Of a stretch of 5,868 nucleotides of DNA, positions 1 to 5,868 are shown piece after piece. The notes under the pieces are model-generated. The model saw only the letters and a program-made list of their open reading frames with translations. It searched no databases and was not told the origin of the DNA. The DNA comes from Labilithrix luteola (lineage in GTDB: Bacteria; Myxococcota_A; Polyangia; Polyangiales; Polyangiaceae), in NCBI GenBank assembly GCA_026225435.1, contig JAMFST010001051.1:1-5868 (forward strand). The letters run 5' to 3'. Every line of letters begins with the position of its first letter. Position 1 is the first letter of the stretch. Position numbers and translations under genes: made by a program.

Positions 1-49
1 CGAGGCCGATGACCCCCTCGGGAGAGGTGGCGTAGATCATTCCAATCAC
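1..49 (-). CDS. Start of a probable dihydrofolate reductase (partial, runs off left edge)
   Basis: Only about 16 codons are visible. Read leftwards, the frame gives V-I-G-M-I-Y-A-T-S-P-E-G-V-I-G-L. The stretch A-x4-G-V-I-G preceded by hydrophobic residues matches the first beta strand and following loop of classical dihydrofolate reductase, where A-x-D-x-N-G-V-I-G is typical. That enzyme reduces dihydrofolate to tetrahydrofolate with NADPH in the cytoplasm and is the target of trimethoprim. The start is either the GTG at 49 or the ATG at 40. An AGG at 59-61 lies 9 bases upstream of the GTG, which slightly favours it. The frame is the same as that of the upstream transporter gene, whose stop is only 24 to 33 bases away, so co-transcription is likely. 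The identification rests on a very short N-terminus and could be wrong. Confidence 0.45.
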   Translation of the reverse strand, partial: MIGMIYATSPEGVIGL

Positions 50-73
50 GTCGAGCAGCCTACGGTAGACGGC

Positions 74-1579
74 TCACTCGAGCGCGTCGTTCATCGCCGC
101 CACTGTCTCGGCGCGGGCGCTCACCGAAAGCGGGAGGCGCAGCGCCGAGAGGATGTTGAGCGCGTGCATGGCGCAGAGCAGGCGGAAGGTCGCGAGGAAG
201 GCGGGCGCCGTGTCGGTGGCCTCGCCGCTGCTCGTGCCGTGCGCACCGAGCATCACGTGGAGGAAGACGGCGAGGCCAGTCGTGGCCACCGGGCCACCGA
301 CGCGCTGGCAGATGTTGATCGCCGTGGTGGCCACCGGGATGTTCTCCCGCGCGATGTTGGAATAGGCAGCGGCGATCGAGGGGATGTTGATGCAGCCGAG
401 GCCGAAGCCGCGGACGAAGAGCGCCGCGCAGAAGAGCGGCAAGCCGGCGTGGGAGAAGCTGGCGAAGGTGAGCGGCAAGGTGCCGGCGAAGGCGATGACG
501 CAGCCCATCGAGGACAGCCGCCGCGGACCGAAGCGCGCGGTCAGCTTCCCCATCAGCGGGTAGCCGAACAGCATGCCGAGCCCGGCCGGCGCGAGGATCA
601 AGCCGGTCTCTCCCGGCGTCGTGCCGCGTACCATCAGCAGGTAGAGCGGCATCAGCACCTGCCCGCCGTACACGACCGCGTTGGAGAGGAACTGGGTCAT
701 CGCCGCCGCGGAGAAGCTGCGGGTGCGAAACAGCTGGATGTCGACCAGCGCGGCGCGCCCCTTGCGCCGGCTGTGGAGGAGGAAGGCGCCGACCAGCGCC
801 AGCCCGGAGACCAGCTCCAGCTCGCTGCCACCGGTCGCCACCTCCCCCGAGCCGAGGCGATCGAGACTGTGCAGCAGGAAGACCAGCGCGGGCGAGAGCA
901 GCACGAAGCCGAGCAGGTCGAAGCTGCGCTTCTGCAGCTCGCCGTCGTCGCTGGGGAGGATCTTCCAGGCGAGGTACACCGCGAGCACGCCGATCGGCAG
1001 GTTGATGAAGAAGATCCAGCGCCAGCTGCCGTGCTGGAGGATGAAGCCGGCGAGCGCGGGGCCGAGGATGGGGCCGATCATCACCGGCATGGCCACGAAG
1101 GCCATCACCTTGGCCACCTGCTTGCCCGCGATGCGCGCGGCCATCATCTGCGCCATCGGCGCCAGCAGGCCCCCCGAGGCACCCTGCAGCACGCGCGCGG
1201 CGATGAGCGCGCCGATGGAGCTCGCCGCGCCGCACAGCAGCGACGTGAGCGTGAAGACGGTGAAGCAGGCGATGTACACTCGCTTGGCGCCGATGCGGTC
1301 GACCAGCCAGCCGGAGAGCGGCAGCACCAGCGCGAGCGACAGCAGGTACCCGCTCACCACCCACTGGATCGTCGTCAGCGGGCTGTCCATCTCCCGCGCC
1401 AGCGTGGAGAGCGACACGTTGACCACCGTGGAGTCCAGGTTGGACAGCAGCGGACCCAGCAGGACGACGCAGGAGATCTTCCAGACGATGGGATCGAGAG
1501 GCTCGTCTCGTACGGGGTCCGGCACGCGTGCGGGCTTCGGAGACGGTTCTCGGGTATGTGCTGGTGCGGTCGCGCTCAT
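74..1579 (-). CDS. DHA2-family (EmrB/QacA-like) MFS drug:H+ antiporter
   Basis: This 501-residue inner-membrane protein probably exports toxic or drug-like compounds in exchange for protons. Its length and hydrophobic pattern fit the 14-helix DHA2 group of the major facilitator superfamily. Family motifs are visible: N-L-D-S-T-V-V-N-V at 47-55 in helix 1 (the DHA2 motif D1 with Asp49), motif A G-W-L-V-D-R-I-G-A-K-R at 90-100 after helix 2, motif B around Arg129 (A-R-V-L-Q-G-A-S-G-G), and the antiporter motif C G-P-I-L-G-P-A-L-A-G at 169-178. W-R-W-I-F-F-I-N-L-P at 186-195 is also typical of EmrB relatives. Residues 1-30 are a Pro/Arg-rich cytoplasmic tail. The ATG at 1579 has only a weak ribosome site (GGA, 3 bases away). 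The gene is divergent from a TetR regulator with 24 bp between start codons, which implies local repression. The substrate cannot be read from the sequence. No membrane-fusion partner (EmrA-like) is next to it. Confidence 0.93.
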   Translation of the reverse strand: MSATAPAHTREPSPKPARVPDPVRDEPLDPIVWKISCVVLLGPLLSNLDSTVVNVSLSTLAREMDSPLTTIQWVVSGYLLSLALVLPLSGWLVDRIGAKRVYIACFTVFTLTSLLCGAASSIGALIAARVLQGASGGLLAPMAQMMAARIAGKQVAKVMAFVAMPVMIGPILGPALAGFILQHGSWRWIFFINLPIGVLAVYLAWKILPSDDGELQKRSFDLLGFVLLSPALVFLLHSLDRLGSGEVATGGSELELVSGLALVGAFLLHSRRKGRAALVDIQLFRTRSFSAAAMTQFLSNAVVYGGQVLMPLYLLMVRGTTPGETGLILAPAGLGMLFGYPLMGKLTARFGPRRLSSMGCVIAFAGTLPLTFASFSHAGLPLFCAALFVRGFGLGCINIPSIAAAYSNIARENIPVATTAINICQRVGGPVATTGLAVFLHVMLGAHGTSSGEATDTAPAFLATFRLLCAMHALNILSALRLPLSVSARAETVAAMNDALE

Positions 1580-1600
1580 GATTCCAGGAAGAGAGCCACG

Positions 1601-1628
1601 AATATGAGGGTACCCTCAGATAAGTCAA
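1601..1628 (-). promoter_or_regulatory. Candidate promoter of the MFS gene, with the operator in its spacer
   Basis: On the minus strand TTGACT (1628-1623) matches five of six bases of the -35 consensus. CATATT (1606-1601) matches four of six bases of the -10 consensus. The spacer is 16 bp. Transcription would start near 1594, leaving a leader of about 15 bases before the transporter ATG at 1579. The spacer is almost wholly occupied by the palindrome described separately, so a bound repressor would exclude RNA polymerase. This is predicted from sequence only, and the sigma consensus used is the general housekeeping one. Confidence 0.55.
1602..1621. promoter_or_regulatory. Palindromic TetR operator candidate
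   Basis: TGAGGGTACCCTCA at 1605-1618 is a perfect 14-bp palindrome. One mismatched pair (1604/1619) is followed by two more matching pairs, giving a 20-bp near-perfect dyad centred between 1611 and 1612. Length and symmetry fit the operators of TetR-family dimers. It sits in the 24-bp gap region between the divergent transporter and regulator and covers the regulator's own start codon at 1604. It also fills the spacer of the predicted transporter promoter. Repression of the transporter and autorepression of the regulator, relieved by a ligand, is the expected logic for the family. Actual binding is inferred. Confidence 0.7.
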
Positions 1629-2230
1629 GTCCGCCGCCCTCGCGTCGCCGCGTCCCGCAACGAGACCGCGGAGAAAAGCGCGTGGCCGAGCTTCTCGAGG
1701 CGGCCGCCGAGGCCATCGCCGAGGTGGGCTACGAGGCGGCGACGATGACCGCCATCGCCGAGCGCGCGGGGGCCTCGATCGGCGCTGTGTACCAGTACTT
1801 TCCCAACAAGGAGGCGCTCGGGCTCGCGCTCCGGCAACAGTACGGCGCCGAGCTGTCGGCGCGCTGGACGCCGCTCACCACCGAGGCGGAGGGGGCGACG
1901 GTGGAGGAGCTGGTGGAGCGTCTCTTCGCCGTGCTCTTCGACTACTTCGCGGTGCGGCCGGCGTTCGTGCCGCTGCTCACCGCATCGCTCAACTACCAGG
2001 GGAACGCGGCGCAGCGGCTCCGGCTGCGCGAGGACTTTGCCAAGCTGTTTCGCAAGAAGCGGCCCGAGCTCACCGGCCCCGAGGCGTTCCGCGTGGCCAA
2101 CGTGGCGCTGGGGATCATCCGGGCGATGTACCCGCTCTACGCCGAGGCGAAGGGGAAGGAGCGACTCGAGGTCGCCGCCGAGTTCAAGCGGGTGGTGACG
2201 TCGTACCTGCGCGATCGGCTCGGCCGATAG
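1604..2230 (+). CDS. TetR-family transcriptional regulator, probable repressor of the adjacent efflux pump
   Basis: This 208-residue protein has the usual TetR length and layout. Residues 25-42 form helix 1 (K-R-V-A-E-L-L-E-A-A-A-E-A-I-A-E-V-G). The helix-turn-helix spans about 47-66 (T-M-T-A-I-A-E-R-A-G-A-S-I-G-A-V-Y-Q-Y-F), followed by the family signature P-N-K-E-A-L at 67-72. The remaining 135 or so residues form an all-helical ligand-binding and dimerisation domain, which is divergent across the family and does not reveal the ligand. The ATG at 1604 is chosen because AGGAAGAGAG (1586-1595) precedes it at good spacing, and the next in-frame start (GTG, codon 27) would cut into helix 1. 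Residues 1-23 are a basic, Pro/Ser-rich arm that may touch DNA. The start codon lies inside the palindromic operator, suggesting autorepression. The 3' end overlaps the convergent DUF6151 gene by 47 bp. Confidence 0.93.
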   Translation: MRVPSDKSSPPPSRRRVPQRDRGEKRVAELLEAAAEAIAEVGYEAATMTAIAERAGASIGAVYQYFPNKEALGLALRQQYGAELSARWTPLTTEAEGATVEELVERLFAVLFDYFAVRPAFVPLLTASLNYQGNAAQRLRLREDFAKLFRKKRPELTGPEAFRVANVALGIIRAMYPLYAEAKGKERLEVAAEFKRVVTSYLRDRLGR

Positions 2231-2819
2231 CGGCGGTGCGAGCGGCCTCGCGCTCGTCGCGGGTGAGCACGCGCATGTAGTCGGGCGCCGTGTTCACGAA
2301 GGGGGGCTTCTTGCCGGCGACGAGCCAGCGAGCCGCGCGGGCGACGACCTTGAGGACGGCCACCGGCGGCAGGCGCGGATGGACGTGGGGAGGGATCGGG
2401 TGCCCCGCGGCGCGACCGTTCACGTGAGCGATCGGCGGCCCCACGACGTCGTCGAGCGGGCGACCGTCAGCGGGCTTCATGAACTCGCCCAGCAGGCCGA
2501 CGAAGGGGCTCGCCGGGCCGATGGTGTTGGCGATGAGCGTGTGGCAACAGCCGGCGTACCAGCGGTGCGTCCCCTTGGGCGACAGGCGCAGGCAGCGCAG
2601 CTGGTCGTGCCCCTGGGTGATCTCGACCCACGACGGCGCGGTCTGCACGATGTCGCTCCCGCCGTCGGCGTTGAGCGCGTCGGACCGCTCGAGCACCTCG
2701 GCGAACGTGGCGCAGTCGGCGCAGTAGCAGACCAGGCGGCTGTTGCTCGCCGGCGACGAATGACGGGCGACTCCGCGGATCGTGCCGCACTTGCAGGAGA
2801 GGGGGACGTCCGTGCTCAT
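2184..2819 (-). CDS. DUF6151 protein, GFA-like cysteine-rich fold
   Basis: This 211-residue cytoplasmic protein has no signal peptide. The cysteine pattern resembles the glutathione-dependent formaldehyde-activating (GFA/Mss4-like) zinc fold: C9-x-C11-G, then C31-Y-C33-A-D-C36, then C91-C92-H-T. The stretches G-G-S-D-I-V-Q-T (53-60), L-R-L-S-P-K-G (77-83) and H-R-W-Y-A-G-C-C (85-92) are, from memory, characteristic of DUF6151, a GFA-related family of unknown function. Zinc binding by the cysteines is inferred, and no reaction can be assigned. The ATG at 2819 is chosen because the first zinc-site cysteine follows at residue 9. Upstream in-frame ATGs would only add an Arg/Pro-rich extension without family character, although no strong ribosome site precedes this start. 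The gene is divergent from the metallopeptidase (115 bp apart) and convergent with the TetR gene, whose coding end it overlaps by 47 bp. Confidence 0.82.
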   Translation of the reverse strand: MSTDVPLSCKCGTIRGVARHSSPASNSRLVCYCADCATFAEVLERSDALNADGGSDIVQTAPSWVEITQGHDQLRCLRLSPKGTHRWYAGCCHTLIANTIGPASPFVGLLGEFMKPADGRPLDDVVGPPIAHVNGRAAGHPIPPHVHPRLPPVAVLKVVARAARWLVAGKKPPFVNTAPDYMRVLTRDEREAARTAAIGRADRAGTTSPPA

Positions 2820-2934
2820 GCGCGCCACGGTACGCGAACTTCCGGCGGGCGGCATGCTGCTGTCGCCCGGAAAAACCGGACGTACCCGCGACGGGGCATT
2901 GCCAGCCGGGCGCCATGGAAGGATGGTGCGCGGC
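2820..2934. other. Divergent intergenic region, no convincing promoter
   Basis: These 115 bp separate the start of the leftward DUF6151 gene from the start of the rightward metallopeptidase and must hold or border the control signals for both. It contains two CCGG tetramers flanking AAAAA (2867-2879). It also contains related GTAC-CGCGA-like stretches near 2830 and 2881. No -35/-10 pair of good match and spacing was found on either strand. Confidence 0.4.
2917..2923 (+). promoter_or_regulatory. Ribosome binding site that decides the metallopeptidase start
   Basis: GGAAGGA lies 11 bases before the ATG at 2935. An alternative in-frame ATG at 2923 overlaps the end of this site and cannot use it. 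The 2935 start is therefore preferred, and it also gives a lipoprotein signal peptide of normal length. Confidence 0.6.
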
Positions 2935-5070
2935 ATGTCCCGCCTGCCCTCCCGCGCTCTGCGCGCCTCGCTCTTCGTCAGTGTCGGTCTCGTCGCCGCG
3001 TGCGGCGGAGGTGATCAAACCGCGGCCCCGCCAGCCAACCCGGAGGTGGCCGTCACTCCTGCCGCTCCGGCGCCGGTCGTGACGAGCAACCTGAAGGGGG
3101 TCGACGCCTCCCTGCTCGATCCGTCGGTTCGCCCCGGCGCGGACTTCTTCGAGTACTCCGAGGGGACCTGGGAGAAGAACACCACCATCGAGGCCGACCG
3201 CAGCTCCGCCGGCAGCTTCGTCGACGTGGCCCAGCGGGTCGAGGCGCAGACCCACGCGCTCCTCGAAGACGCCGCCGCCGGCAAGCTGGCCGCCGGCGAG
3301 GTCTCCCCCAGCGCGCGCCAGGTCGGCGACTTCTACGCGAGCTTTCTCGACGAGCAGAAGGCCGACGCGCTCGGCACCAAGCCGCTCGCCCCCACGCTCG
3401 CGCGCATCTCCCGCATCAAGGACAAGCGCGCGCTCGCCGCCGAGCTGGGCGGGCAGCTGCGCGCCGACGTCGATATCCTCAACGCCACCAACTTCTACAC
3501 GCGCCGCCTCTTCGGTCTGTGGGTCGAGCAGGATCTCAACGACCCGTCGCACGTCTCGCCGTACCTGCTGCAGGGCGGGCTCGGCATGCCCGACCGCAGC
3601 TACTTCGTCGACCCCTCGCCGAAGATGGCCAAGGCGCGCGAGCGCTACAAGCAGCATCTGGCGACGCTGTTGAAGCTGGCCGGCGTCGCCGAGCCCGAGG
3701 CGAAGGCCGCGCGCATCTTCGAGCTGGAGACCAAGATCGCCGAGGTGCACGCCTCGCGCGCCGACTCCACCGACGCCAAGAAGGGGAACAACCCGTGGAA
3801 GCGGGCCGACTTCGCCACCAAGGCGCCGGGCATGGACTGGAAGGCGTACTTCCACGCCGCCTCGCTCGACGGGGTCGACGGCTTCGTCGTCTGGCACCCG
3901 ACGGCGTACGTCGGGGTGTCCGCGCTGGTCGCCAGCACGCCGCTGTCCGTCTGGAAGGACTACCTGACGGTGCAGGCGATCGACATGGCGGCCCCCTACC
4001 TGTCGAAGCCGTTCGTCGAGGAGGACTTCGCCTTCCACGGCACCGAGCTGTCAGGCACGCCGGAGCTCAAGGCGCGCTGGAAGCGGGCCATCGACGCGAC
4101 CAACAACGCGCTCGGTGACGGCGTCGGGCGCATCTACGTCGCGCGGCACTTCCACCCCGAGGACAAGAAGAAGATGGAGGACATGGTGCAGGCGATCCTC
4201 GGCGCCTTCGCCCACCGCATCGACAAGCTGGACTGGATGTCCCCCGAGACCAAGGGGAAGGCGAAGGAGAAGCTGGCCGCGCTGTACGTCGGCGTCGGCT
4301 ACCCGGATCGCTGGCAGGACTACGCCGTCGAGGTCCGCCGCGACGACCTCTTCGGCAACATCGAGCGCGCGCAGCTTGCAAAGTACAAGGACTCGCTCTC
4401 GCGCATCGGCAAGCCGGCCGACAAGAAGGAGTGGTGCATGGAGGCGCAGCTGGTCAACGCGGTGAACCTCCCCGTGCGCAACGCGCTCAACTTCCCCGCG
4501 GCGATCCTGCAGGCGCCGTTCTTCCAGCCGGACGCCACCGCGGCGATCAACTTCGGCGCCATCGGCTCGGTCATCGGGCACGAGATCAGTCACAGCTTCG
4601 ACAACGACGGCGCGCTCTTCGACGCGCGCGGCAAGTTCGAGAACTGGTGGACGCCGGCGGACCTGAAGCACTTCGAGGCCTCGGGCAAGGCGCTGGCCGA
4701 CCAGTTCAGCAGCTACAAGCCGTTCCCCGATCTCGCGGTCAACGGCGAGCAGACGCTGAGCGAGGACCTGGCCGACCTCGCCGGGCTCGCCGCGTCGCAC
4801 GATGCCTGGCAGGCGTCGCTCCACGGCGAGCCGGCGCCGACGGTCGGCGCGTTCAGCGGGGAGCAGCAGTTCTTCCTCGGCTTCGGCCAGCTGTGGAAGA
4901 CGAAGATGCGCGAGGCGTCCCTGCGCCAGCGCCTCGTCGCCGACGGCCACGCGCCGGGGCACTACCGCGCCGAGACGGTGCGCAACTTCGACGCCTGGTA
5001 CAGCGCCTTCGACGTGAAGCCGAGCGACGCGCTGTACCTGACGCCGGAGACGCGCGTCCGCGTCTGGTGA
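2935..5070 (+). CDS. M13 (neprilysin/PepO-like) zinc metallopeptidase, lipoprotein
   Basis: This 711-residue enzyme is predicted to cut peptides outside the inner membrane, anchored by lipid. Residues 1-22 are a signal peptide with Arg at 3, 7 and 10, a hydrophobic core and a lipobox V-A-A-C at 20-23. Gly at +2 gives no E. coli-type inner-membrane retention signal. A low-complexity Ala/Pro linker (24-52) follows. The N-terminal M13 domain begins with G-V-D-A-S-L-L-D-P-S-V-R-P-G at 55-68. The catalytic domain holds H549-E-I-S-H553 (two zinc ligands and catalytic Glu550), the third ligand Glu610 with Asp614 in S-E-D-L-A-D, and H672/R678, spaced like neprilysin His711/Arg717. The protein ends in the family-typical R-V-x-V-W. 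The substrate-backbone motif N-A-Y/F-Y reads N508-A-V-N511. All catalytic residues are present, so it is probably active; its substrate is unknown. lspA follows after 43 bp on the same strand. Confidence 0.95.
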   Translation: MSRLPSRALRASLFVSVGLVAACGGGDQTAAPPANPEVAVTPAAPAPVVTSNLKGVDASLLDPSVRPGADFFEYSEGTWEKNTTIEADRSSAGSFVDVAQRVEAQTHALLEDAAAGKLAAGEVSPSARQVGDFYASFLDEQKADALGTKPLAPTLARISRIKDKRALAAELGGQLRADVDILNATNFYTRRLFGLWVEQDLNDPSHVSPYLLQGGLGMPDRSYFVDPSPKMAKARERYKQHLATLLKLAGVAEPEAKAARIFELETKIAEVHASRADSTDAKKGNNPWKRADFATKAPGMDWKAYFHAASLDGVDGFVVWHPTAYVGVSALVASTPLSVWKDYLTVQAIDMAAPYLSKPFVEEDFAFHGTELSGTPELKARWKRAIDATNNALGDGVGRIYVARHFHPEDKKKMEDMVQAILGAFAHRIDKLDWMSPETKGKAKEKLAALYVGVGYPDRWQDYAVEVRRDDLFGNIERAQLAKYKDSLSRIGKPADKKEWCMEAQLVNAVNLPVRNALNFPAAILQAPFFQPDATAAINFGAIGSVIGHEISHSFDNDGALFDARGKFENWWTPADLKHFEASGKALADQFSSYKPFPDLAVNGEQTLSEDLADLAGLAASHDAWQASLHGEPAPTVGAFSGEQQFFLGFGQLWKTKMREASLRQRLVADGHAPGHYRAETVRNFDAWYSAFDVKPSDALYLTPETRVRVW

Positions 5071-5113
5071 AGGGCGGGAACAAACCGCGACCACGCGCGC
5101 TTGCACCGGGGAG

Positions 5114-5611
5114 ATGAGCTCGTCGCGATCCCTGGTGCTCCGCGCTCTCGCTGTCGCCTCCGTCGCGATGCTGGTCGGGTGTGACGGCGCGAGCAAGTAC
5201 GCCGCCGTCTCCAAGCTGGCCAGCGCCGCGCCCGCGAAGCTGCTGCCGAACGTGCTGGAGCTGGTCTACACGGAGAACCACGACACGGCGTTCACCCTGC
5301 TGCGCGGTCTGGCCTGGCCGGCGAAGGCGGAGCTGCTCGCGGCGATGGCCTGGGTCGCGAGCTTCGCGCTCGTCGCCGCGTGGTGGAACCGCCGGCGCGT
5401 GATCTCGCCGGTGGTGCACCTCGCGTTCGCCTTGACGCTGGCGGGCGCGCTGGGGAACGCGCTCGACCGGGTGACGCGGGGGTTCGTGGTGGACTTCGTG
5501 CACCTGCACGCCGGGCGCTTCGACTGGCCGGTGTTCAACCTGGCGGACGTGTTCGTGGTGATCGGCGCGGGGCTGTTCGTGATGGGAGCGCGGCCGCGGG
5601 TCGCCACCTAG
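5114..5611 (+). CDS. lspA: Lipoprotein signal peptidase (signal peptidase II), divergent
   Basis: This 165-residue inner-membrane aspartic protease removes signal peptides from diacylglyceryl-modified prolipoproteins. Its length is normal and four membrane helices are visible at about 7-23, 72-91, 98-117 and 141-158. Conserved elements are D24-G-A-S-K28 (the D-x-x-T/S-K box after helix 1), T-E-N at 53-55 with A59-F60, G-N-A-L-D-R at 114-119, and the catalytic pair D127 (V-V-D-F) and D145 (F-N-L-A-D). The usual E-N-T-G-A-A-F box reads E-N-H-D-T-A-F, and helix 1 ends in L-V-G-C, so the protein is somewhat divergent. The ATG at 5114 is the first start in the open frame after the peptidase gene. 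The GGGGAG at 5108-5113 abuts it with no spacer, so initiation may rely on coupling from upstream. It lies 43 bp after a lipoprotein gene, a likely operon partner and substrate. Confidence 0.92.
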   Translation: MSSSRSLVLRALAVASVAMLVGCDGASKYAAVSKLASAAPAKLLPNVLELVYTENHDTAFTLLRGLAWPAKAELLAAMAWVASFALVAAWWNRRRVISPVVHLAFALTLAGALGNALDRVTRGFVVDFVHLHAGRFDWPVFNLADVFVVIGAGLFVMGARPRVAT

Positions 5612-5628
5612 CGGGCCGCTGCTAGAAT

Positions 5629-5633
5629 AGAGG
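5629..5633 (+). promoter_or_regulatory. Ribosome binding site of the right-edge gene
   Basis: AGAGG lies 8 bases before the ATG at 5642, which is good spacing and supports that start. The preceding TAGAAT (5623-5628) resembles a -10 box. A transcript starting from it would begin downstream of this site and lose it, so it is unlikely to be this gene's promoter. Confidence 0.5.
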
Positions 5634-5641
5634 CGGCCGCC

Positions 5642-5868
5642 ATGAACGAAGCGACGTCCACGGAGCTCGCGCGCGTCGACATCGAGCGTGTCCGGTTCTC
5701 CGCCGAGCGGGACGCGCTGGCGGAGATGACGCGCCATCACCATAACCGCCGCGTCACCTTCGTCGGGATTCGCGGCGATGCAAAGCGGCGCCAGTTGCTC
5801 TCGCGCAGCCTCCTGCTGACCGAGTCGATGGCCGAGGCTGCCCATCGCGCCTGCCGGACGGCAGCCGA
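5642..5868 (+). CDS. Unrecognised protein, N-terminal part (runs off right edge)
   Basis: The frame is open from the ATG at 5642 to the window end, giving 75 complete codons with no stop. Codons end overwhelmingly in G or C, as in the neighbouring genes, and AGAGG precedes the start at 8 bases, so this looks like a real gene. The visible part is charged and rich in Arg, Ala and Glu (starting M-N-E-A-T-S-T-E-L-A-R-V-D-I-E), with a H-H-H-N-R-R run near residues 32-37. A short beta-like V-T-F-V-G-I-R-G follows at 38-45, then a helix-like stretch to the edge. No signal peptide or membrane segment is visible. I do not recognise the family. It begins 30 bp after lspA on the same strand and may belong to the same transcript. 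Confidence 0.65.
   Translation, partial: MNEATSTELARVDIERVRFSAERDALAEMTRHHHNRRVTFVGIRGDAKRRQLLSRSLLLTESMAEAAHRACRTAA

Noticed and set aside
164..1603. Long rightward open frame antisense to the MFS gene, continuous with the TetR gene
   Set aside because: The translation is low-complexity, dominated by Arg, Ala, Gly, Glu, His and Gln, as expected from the reverse strand of a GC-rich gene. The TetR fold starts only after the ATG at 1604, which has its own ribosome site.
60..1628. Leftward open frame of about 520 codons in another frame of the MFS gene
   Set aside because: It has the composition of an out-of-frame shadow with many Arg and His and no domain pattern. The overlapping frame has clear MFS motifs.
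2467..4038. Leftward open frame of about 520 codons antisense to the M13 gene and out of frame with the DUF6151 gene
   Set aside because: It is a high-GC shadow. The sense frame has the intact zinc site and family motifs, and the DUF6151 frame explains the right strand here.
5623..5628. TAGAAT as a -10 promoter box
   Set aside because: There is no acceptable -35 box at 16-18 bp, and a transcript from it would lack the AGAGG ribosome site just downstream.
5611..5640. Possible hairpin between GCGGGCCGC (5611-5619) and GCGGCCGC (5633-5640) as a terminator after lspA
   Set aside because: Both arms are self-complementary, the stem has a bulge, no T run follows, and the second arm abuts the start codon of the next gene.
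5590..5640. Two copies of the octamer GCGGCCGC (5590-5597, 5633-5640) as a repeat pair
   Set aside because: Short GC-only palindromes recur by chance in such GC-rich DNA, and one copy lies inside lspA coding sequence.

Overview
This is a GC-rich window with very strong G/C preference at third codon positions. The gene types are a lipoprotein M13 metallopeptidase, a divergent LspA, a TetR/efflux pair and a DUF6151 protein. Together they suggest a Gram-negative, high-GC bacterium, most likely in or near the Myxococcota (Polyangia-like). That placement is inferred from style and gene content, because no rRNA or other taxonomic marker is present.

Left part (1-2230): a drug-efflux control module. 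A DHA2-type (EmrB/QacA-like) major facilitator gene runs leftwards. It is divergent from a TetR-family regulator whose start codon lies only 24 bp from the transporter's start codon. A perfect 14-bp palindrome (TGAGGGTACCCTCA) lies in the spacer of a candidate promoter for the transporter and also overlaps the regulator's start codon. One operator could therefore control both genes. Just downstream of the transporter, on the same strand, the left edge holds the first residues of a gene whose N-terminus resembles dihydrofolate reductase. It may be co-transcribed with the pump.

Middle (2184-2819): a leftward gene for a GFA-like, cysteine-rich DUF6151 protein. Its 3' end overlaps the regulator's 3' end by 47 bp in convergent orientation.

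Right part (2935-5868): a rightward set. First is a secreted lipoprotein of the neprilysin (M13) metallopeptidase family with a complete active site. It is followed after 43 bp by lspA, the signal peptidase II that removes lipoprotein signal peptides, so a lipoprotein and the type of enzyme that matures it are adjacent. About 30 bp later an unrecognised gene begins and runs off the right edge.

No RNA gene, insertion sequence, CRISPR array, attachment site or convincing intrinsic terminator was seen. The window reads mainly as ordinary chromosome. The most informative feature is the shared operator layout of the TetR/efflux pair.
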